A program made the position numbers and the translations under genes. A model generated the notes under the pieces. The model ran no database searches, was not told the DNA's origin, and saw nothing but the letters and a program-made list of their open reading frames with translations. A stretch of 64,000 nucleotides of DNA from Siphonodentalium dalli (lineage: Eukaryota; Mollusca; Scaphopoda; Gadilida; Siphonodentaliidae): positions 75,679,980 to 75,743,979 of the forward strand of contig CP136063.1 in assembly GCA_032622095.1 (NCBI GenBank). Reading direction: 5' to 3'. The first letter of the stretch is position 1. Each line of letters opens with the position of its first letter. Positions 58,172-64,000 of the stretch are shown here, piece by piece.

Positions 58172-58626
58172 TCAGTCAATAGAATTTCTGTGCAACACCT
58201 TACGGAAGAATGGTTCAAACAACTCAGGCTGGCTATCGGCCGTCCATCCATGAAGTGCTACACCGGGAGTGGTTGATTTGGCAACGGTTGCAAGTCTCCA
58301 CTGTTTTGTTATCATGTTTGCTCGTTTTGAGTGTAGAATTAAAGATTCATCACATGGCAGAAGTGCAGAAAGATCAAGTAGCTTCTGCTGATTCTCGAAC
58401 TTCTGTGGGAAAATTATCCGCCTAGCTTGATTCACTTTTCTCGAACGTTGAACATATAAGGCACATGCGTGTCACTGTCCAAAACCCAATTCGTTCCTAA
58501 ATATGCCATGACTTCCATATATTTTGATCGTCTTTCCAGCAACGTGCAGACAAGTTTTTTTTCCTTTTTGGAAGGTATCATTACCCGTGAAGGAATGGAA
58601 CCCAATAAGTGCATTATTCTGTACAT
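58172..58626 (-). pseudogene. Left-arm copy of a multicopy-family C-terminus
   Basis: Minus strand: KYMEVMAYLGTNWVLDSDTH, then (shifted) KFENQQKLLDLSALLPCDES and LILHSKRANMITKQWRLATV, and ALHGWTADSQPELFEPFF. The block LPC..SLILHS.RAN...QW...GW corresponds, from memory, to the tail after the GCDT nuclease motif in the same superfamily as the decayed gene at 23-31 kb, though from another branch. The upstream part of the protein is absent. Confidence 0.55.
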
Positions 58627-58799
58627 TTCACGTGAATCACCTGCCCATTAGCATCAAAATTGATTAACTATTATCAGGGGGAAATCATTTAACGTTTTCT
58701 CCAACGTGCAAAACGGCATCAAGATGGATAACTCTCTGACATGACCTCTCTATCGATTAATATGTCGTTGAGTTATTGTGGAAAGCAATAGCAACCCAA

Positions 58800-60360
58800 G
58801 GTACACATGTATAACCAACCCAGTAACATACAGTCACTCCATATATACACATAAACACCACACAAATGACAAGATAGTCACCCACTCTGTGTACACATAC
58901 ACCTGACCCATGACCATATAGTCACTCCCTGTATACATATTCACCACTTTCATGACCATAAGTCAATCCTTGTATACCTATTCATCTCACCATTGGCCCT
59001 ACGGTCAATCCCCGTATACATACTCGCCATATACACCCCATCCATGACCATAGAGTCACTACATGTATACATATGCAATGCATCTCACCATTGGCCATAT
59101 AGCCACTCGCTTCATATATGTACCCCTCACACATGACCATATATATCCACACTTGTGTATACATGTACACCCCACACATGCCCATACAGCCATGAGTCAT
59201 CATGCAGGCACACTAGGTATACTCATACACTTGACCCATGACCATATAGTCACACCCTGTGTACCTATATTCAACACATTCATCATCATACAGTCAATCG
59301 TTGTATACAAATTCACCTCACCATTGGTTATACGTCACTGACTGGATACATGTTCACCAAACCCATGGCAAAATAGCCATGCAAGATATACATATACCCC
59401 CCAACCATGACCATAGAATCACTCCAGGTAAATATATGCACCTCACTAATGGCGATATAGCCACTCACTTTATACACATATCTCTCCATAACCATACAGC
59501 CACACTTATGTATACCCGTACACCATACACATGACCATACAACCACGCAGGCACACCAGGTATACTCATACACCTTACCCATGACCATATAGTCACTCTC
59601 TGTATACCTATTCACCGCATTCATGATCATAGTCACTCCTTGTATACCTGTTCACCTCACCATTGGCCATACAGTCACTCCCTGGAAACATATTCATCTC
59701 ACTATTGGCCATAGAGTCACTCACTGTATATATATTTGCCACGTCAATAGTCATATAGCCACTCGATATATGGATATACATCCACACACTCGTCAATGAC
59801 CATTCAGCATACACCAGGTACACATATACACATTATGACTACTGTCATTCCAAGTACACCTATACGCATTACAAATAGCTGCACATCTATTTATCCATTC
59901 AACCCACCAATGATCATACAGACAACACATGTATACATATACACCTATCTATGACAATACAGCCACACAAGGTACATCTGTACATCTCACCCATGAACTT
60001 ACAGTCACTCCATATATACATAAACACACATATGACCATGTAGGTACTCTCGTTATTTACATACATGTAAACCACAGCAATGCCCATTGAGCCACATTGT
60101 GTACACCTGTACTGGGTAATCATAACCATACAACCATACAGTCACTCCCTGTATATATATTCACCTCACACATGACCATACTCTCACTCCTTGCATACAT
60201 ATACATCTCACCATAGCCACCCCATGCATGACCATATAGCTAATCATGTACACCTATTCACATCATTCATGACCATAAAATAACTCCCTTCATACATATT
60301 CACCTCACCTATGACCACACGGTAACTCCCTTGTTGCCATATTGACCTCCAGCCTGTATC
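58800..60360 (+). repeat. Satellite array in the loop, about 45-50-bp units
   Basis: Degenerate units such as CATGACCATATAGTCACTCC plus CTGTATACATATTCACCTC. About 30 units with alternating variants (CATTGGCCATATAGCCACTC). Unit divergence is high, so the array is old or evolving fast. Confidence 0.85.
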
Positions 60361-60943
60361 ATGTTGATCAATGTTTATCCTAATAGGCCAGAATAGCCAC
60401 AAATTATGATTCATTTCAGTTCCATTTCAAAGTTCTGCCCATTTATTAAAAAATATATAGCCAGTATCCAAAAAGAGGTTTTCGGGAAAAAAAACAAATA
60501 AGGCAACTGTAAAATTAATTTGTAATACCCCATAAGGAAATGGGACAACCAGAATAGAACGTTTAGTTGTCAGTTGATTAGCTAACATGTAAAATAACCA
60601 AGTGAGTCACAATTTGCTACATTTTCGGAAACGCAGAGAATAATGTTCGGGATATATGTAAAAAATGGTTGCCATTTTGAGTAACATTTTTCATACCAAA
60701 CAAAGTTACATTTTACTTGAAATATTTTGTGCCGTTGTTTATGTCAAGTTTGTGAGAAAAAATCCAATATTTCTGGTAATGTCAGTGGTGACAATAGTAA
60801 AAATTAACTAAGGTGCATCAGACATGTTAGTGTTCAATGTATAGAAGGCAGAATAGCCAACTTTATACATCAACCACAACTTGGAAGCGATTGCGGGACA
60901 CGCTGGGTCAATATCTACCATTTCCACATTTTGGCAGCCAAAT
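60361..60943. other. Loop sequence, unassigned
   Basis: AT-rich; an open frame begins at 60837 and continues into the right arm. Confidence 0.4.
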
Positions 60944-61405
60944 ATACAGAAGAATGCAGTTGTTGGATTCCATTCATTCACAGGTAATTACCTTTCATCG
61001 TTGTTCCAAAAAGGAAAAAACACTACTGGAAGTTGCTGGAAAGACCATCAAGATATATGGAAGTCATGGCTTATTTAGGAATGAACTGGGTTTTGGACAG
61101 TGACACGCTTAATACAATCAAGGAGTTAGCATGCGCCTTTTACATGTATGGTCCACAATCGAGAAAAGTGAAGTAAGCTAGGTGGGTAAAGTCCCAGAAG
61201 AAGTTCGAGAATCAGCAAAAGGTAGATGATCTTTCTGCACTTCCACCATGTGAGGAATCTTTAATTCTACATTCAAAACGAGCCAACATGATAGCAAAAC
61301 AGTGGATACTTGCAACCGTTGCCAAATCAACCACTCACGGTGTAGAACTTCATGGATGGACGGCCGATAGCCAGCCTGAGTTGTTTGAACCATTCTTCTC
61401 GTAAG
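60944..61405 (+). pseudogene. Right-arm copy of the multicopy-family C-terminus
   Basis: Plus strand: KKEKTLLEVAGKTIKIYGSH with GLFRNELGFGQ. The next frame gives LNTIKELACAFYMYGPQSRK, then WVKSQKKFENQQKVDDLSAL, PPCEESLILHSKRANMIAKQ and VELHGWTADSQPELFEPFFS, ending at TAA 61402-61404. It is the better preserved of the two arms (a complete tail with one or two shifts) and carries KELACAFYMYG, a block lost on the left. About 1.05 kb of 3' non-coding sequence follows to the element end. Confidence 0.6.
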
Positions 61406-62466
61406 ATGTTGCACAGAAATTCTATTGACTGATACAATCACATTTGATGAAATTGACAGTGACAGTGAAGATGAGATTACACAATCCGTGGGCAGAACTA
61501 TTGCAATTTATGATATGAATTCTATCAACTAGTATGAGCAACCTTTCGAGTTTAGTATAGCATAACATTGAAAGCATTGAGAACTCTATCTTGGGGTAGG
61601 GTTAGGTTTTACTTTATTTCTCAATTCTGGTCTGGTACATGATTATAGCATTTCATGTCTGATATTGGGGAAGAATTTATGCATATTGTGGTGCATGTTG
61701 TGCAGCTGTATCCATAAAACTGACAGTCATGGGAATTTTTCAAAAAAAATTCACTTAAATATAATACAAATGATAGCTAATTTACCCCCCACAAAATCAA
61801 ATATTTAAACAAACTAGACTCTACCATAACATAAACCTCCCCAGATACATGCTAATTCCATGATATATAATAAGACTCTGAATGGGTTAACAAAACAGAA
61901 CGAAAACGGGCTATTCTGACTTGACAGGTATTTTCAGATAGAAAATCAGTTTTAGGGGGTGGGTTAAGTTTTTTGAAACATCTCGGATTGTTGAATATCA
62001 TTGCTTGTGATGTTGATATTAATAAATCAGGTATATAATGCTGAAAATTTTGATGCACCAATGAGAGCTTTATACTAAAAAATGAAAATTTTATGGGAAA
62101 TCTTCTGGAATTTGTTTTGAAAAAGCACTGCAATTTATGCATTTGTTTTGCTTTTTCGTGAATTTTTCACAAAATTTGTTGGATAATATAACTTTTCGCT
62201 CATCATAAATGTTAATCAACCCAGATAGAATAAATATCTAATATTAAAGTATATTTTATTCAACATTTGTCTTATTTTATTGGTTTTCCTGATTATACTG
62301 AAATTTGCAGGTCAAAACACCAAAAAGGTCCAAAAAAAATATTTTCCACATGTTCCGGTCTGGATACCTCAGTGTTTTGGAACCCACATGGGACAAGGAT
62401 AATTGGAGATAGCATCAAAATTTCTACCCTTTCGTGAGACACTACCCTCATCTGGGGGCCGGTCTA

Positions 62467-62830
62467 AAAGGGAGAATTTAATAAGACTAAATAACTTAAA
62501 GTCGGATACAAATAAGCGTCACCTAAAAATAGCCAGCAAGTCGTGCAAAAAACTATGGAAATAAAAATAAACACTATGCGAGATAATTGTGCAGCAGAGC
62601 TTCGTACACTGTCGCGCAATGAACCTTTACTTCCGAATTCTTGAAAACTTTTAGAAAGTACTCTGATATAAATGAGCAACGCGATTGTATTAATATGGAA
62701 ACATTCTACGATCATTTTAAGGAGTTGAACGAACATAATGATGATACTGATCACAGATTTAATAGGTCAAATGGAGGAATGATCTGGCTGTGACGAAATG
62801 AATGCCCCTATTGATGATGGTGATGCTTAT
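62467..62830 (+). pseudogene. LINE ORF2 remnant, downstream of the insertion
   Basis: The frame resumes as ENLIRLNNLKSDTNKRHLKI and ASKSCKKLWK, the basic linker between endonuclease and reverse transcriptase in LINE ORF2. Later blocks read FYDHFKELNEHNDDTDH and DEMNAPIDDGDA, as expected just before the reverse transcriptase. No reverse-transcriptase motif (such as YXDD) follows, so the element is truncated at about 62830. Confidence 0.65.
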
Positions 62831-64000
62831 ATTTTAGTTGTATTTTGTGTTGTTGTGTTATCGAATTCTCATGTTGTGTCTGAGCAATAAACCATTACAT
62901 GTCTCTGGAAACTGCACCATTCCATTCGGATGTGTAGGCATCGCACACCTTCGATTTTACAATGTTTTTCCAGGTATCCTTACTGGAAAGTATCCTGTGT
63001 CAAGATATAGTCCACCAAGAAGGACATCAAATGTCTCTGAGAGTAGAATCAACTCTTGCACATAATATAGTTTATACAGGAACATGATATTTTTTGGTAT
63101 GGACTTCTATTTATATTTCCTGAATGTGCAATGGGAAAATAAAATTTGTTTACACTAATTCCCCCACAACTTTTACCGCAAATCTTCAGTCATGATGAAG
63201 AGGTCCCATGTACTGTTTTCTTATTTAGATAGATGAAAGTGACATTTACAGTGAGTTATTGTTGTGTTACCAGTTTCCAGGTAACATCTAAATGTACTTA
63301 CTGTCCAATAGTTTGAGCAATCGTATGTTAGCAATTAGCCTTTTAGATTATATCGCTTTAAAGGACACACCCGTGAATTAGTTGCGGCGGATTAAGAAGG
63401 AGCCACAAAAAATATCAATGTTATCAACTTGAAGGAAATAATCACTATCCCTTATTACCAATGTATTCTATAGTACTATAACAACAACTCTTTACCCTCA
63501 AAATACGAGAGATATTTTCTAACACTGTAAGAAAGTGGTTTAAAAAACCCAGATGTTTTTAGTAGGTTAATAGAGAGTTTGACAGGAAATATTTGCAAAA
63601 ACCACACTGAATTATCTAGACTGTGTACCCGAATAGGGTATGCGCGCGGAGTCAACCATCTGAAATCATGACTGTCTGTATGAAAATAAATCAGTGTTTT
63701 AGTATTTTGGCAGCCATTGGCATAACTATTTTTGTTATAGAAAAAATCACCATAAAACCACATAATGTCTGAAAAGATAAATCAGTATTGAGAGTTTATA
63801 TATAAATGTCTATAAGATAATAGAGAACGTGGTTGAATAATAATTATGTTGTTTTGGTTCTTCACACGATAACAAAATAATTCTGCAAATGGCTGCCAAA
63901 AAAACTGAAATATGCAATGAAAAATGTTTGATTAATTTCTTGCAAACGGTCATGATGGTAGACTGAGCGCATATCCTAACTGGGTTCATAGTCTAGATAA
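62831..64000. other. No gene recognised
   Basis: Frames at 62838-63065 and 63476-63763 lack recognisable domains. The region is AT-rich. Confidence 0.4.

Larger units (their letters stand above)
57150..62466. mobile_element. 5.3-kb long-inverted-repeat element inserted in LINE ORF2
   Basis: The ends are TAGACCGGCCCCCAGATGAG and its reverse complement. Left arm 57150-58625 and right arm 60945-62466 are about 1.5 kb each and highly similar. They share CACGAAAGGGTAGAAATTTT, TGAGGTATCCAG and AAACGGGCTATTCTGACTTG. Flanks are AAA on both sides; removing the element plus one AAA rejoins ORF2 as CRRKRENL. The 2.3-kb loop is mostly satellite. The arms encode, in inward-to-outward direction, a protein C-terminus followed by about 1 kb of non-coding 3' sequence. 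This looks like two inverted 3' ends of a larger transposon. The class is uncertain. Confidence 0.85.

Noticed and set aside
58800-60360. Many open frames on both strands in the satellite
   Set aside because: Translations of a degenerate tandem repeat; no motif continuity beyond the unit.
62831-64000. Reverse transcriptase domain downstream of the LINE linker
   Set aside because: Searched by eye for the YXDD box and the preceding blocks in three frames; none found.

Overview
This is eukaryotic, AT-rich, gene-poor DNA, most probably from an invertebrate animal. The support is a spliced-looking first exon with a CRE/YY1-type promoter, a CR1/L2-like LINE with an esterase-type ORF1 and an AP-endonuclease ORF2, many short non-autonomous DNA transposons with clean target-site duplications, and abundant micro- and minisatellites. 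The species cannot be named from the sequence. There are no bacterial operons, rRNA genes or CRISPR arrays. The only plausible living coding sequence is a 31-codon first exon at 2064-2156 (+). All other protein-like sequence is broken.

Layout. 0.8-5.4 kb: a TTAA-flanked inverted repeat, the candidate first exon and its intron, a GTATTT-flanked TIR element, and a three-layer nest of inverted-repeat elements. 5.8-12.8 kb: palindromes, direct repeats, a tandem array of about 160 bp, and a palindrome-rich element invaded by a hairpin-bearing TTAA element. 13-22 kb: more TTAA elements, a hAT-like MITE with a perfect 8-bp duplication, three tandem copies of a microsatellite-tailed repeat, and a 22-bp minisatellite. 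22.7-31.15 kb: about 4.4 kb of a decayed gene (more than 1,000 codons) of a multicopy, uncharacterised invertebrate protein family, split by five separate mobile elements. 31-54 kb: more TTAA elements, a 530-bp CAT/CAC microsatellite, two unidentified decayed coding stretches, and an array of 20-bp palindromes. 55-62.8 kb: a decayed LINE (ORF1 esterase, ORF2 endonuclease) cut in two by a 5.3-kb element made of two inverted arms of about 1.5 kb around a satellite loop.

How the parts relate. Most elements whose ends can be placed sit on TTAA. Where host coding sequence is still readable, removing a TTAA-bounded block rejoins it; the 28931-29789 block does so in frame. The arms of the 5.3-kb inverted repeat encode the C-terminal part of a protein resembling the gene decayed at 23-31 kb. 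This suggests that the family, which appears to end in a PIN/XPG-like nuclease fold, is itself carried by a mobile element. That link is the most interesting lead in the window. All family assignments are by eye and from memory; no search was run.
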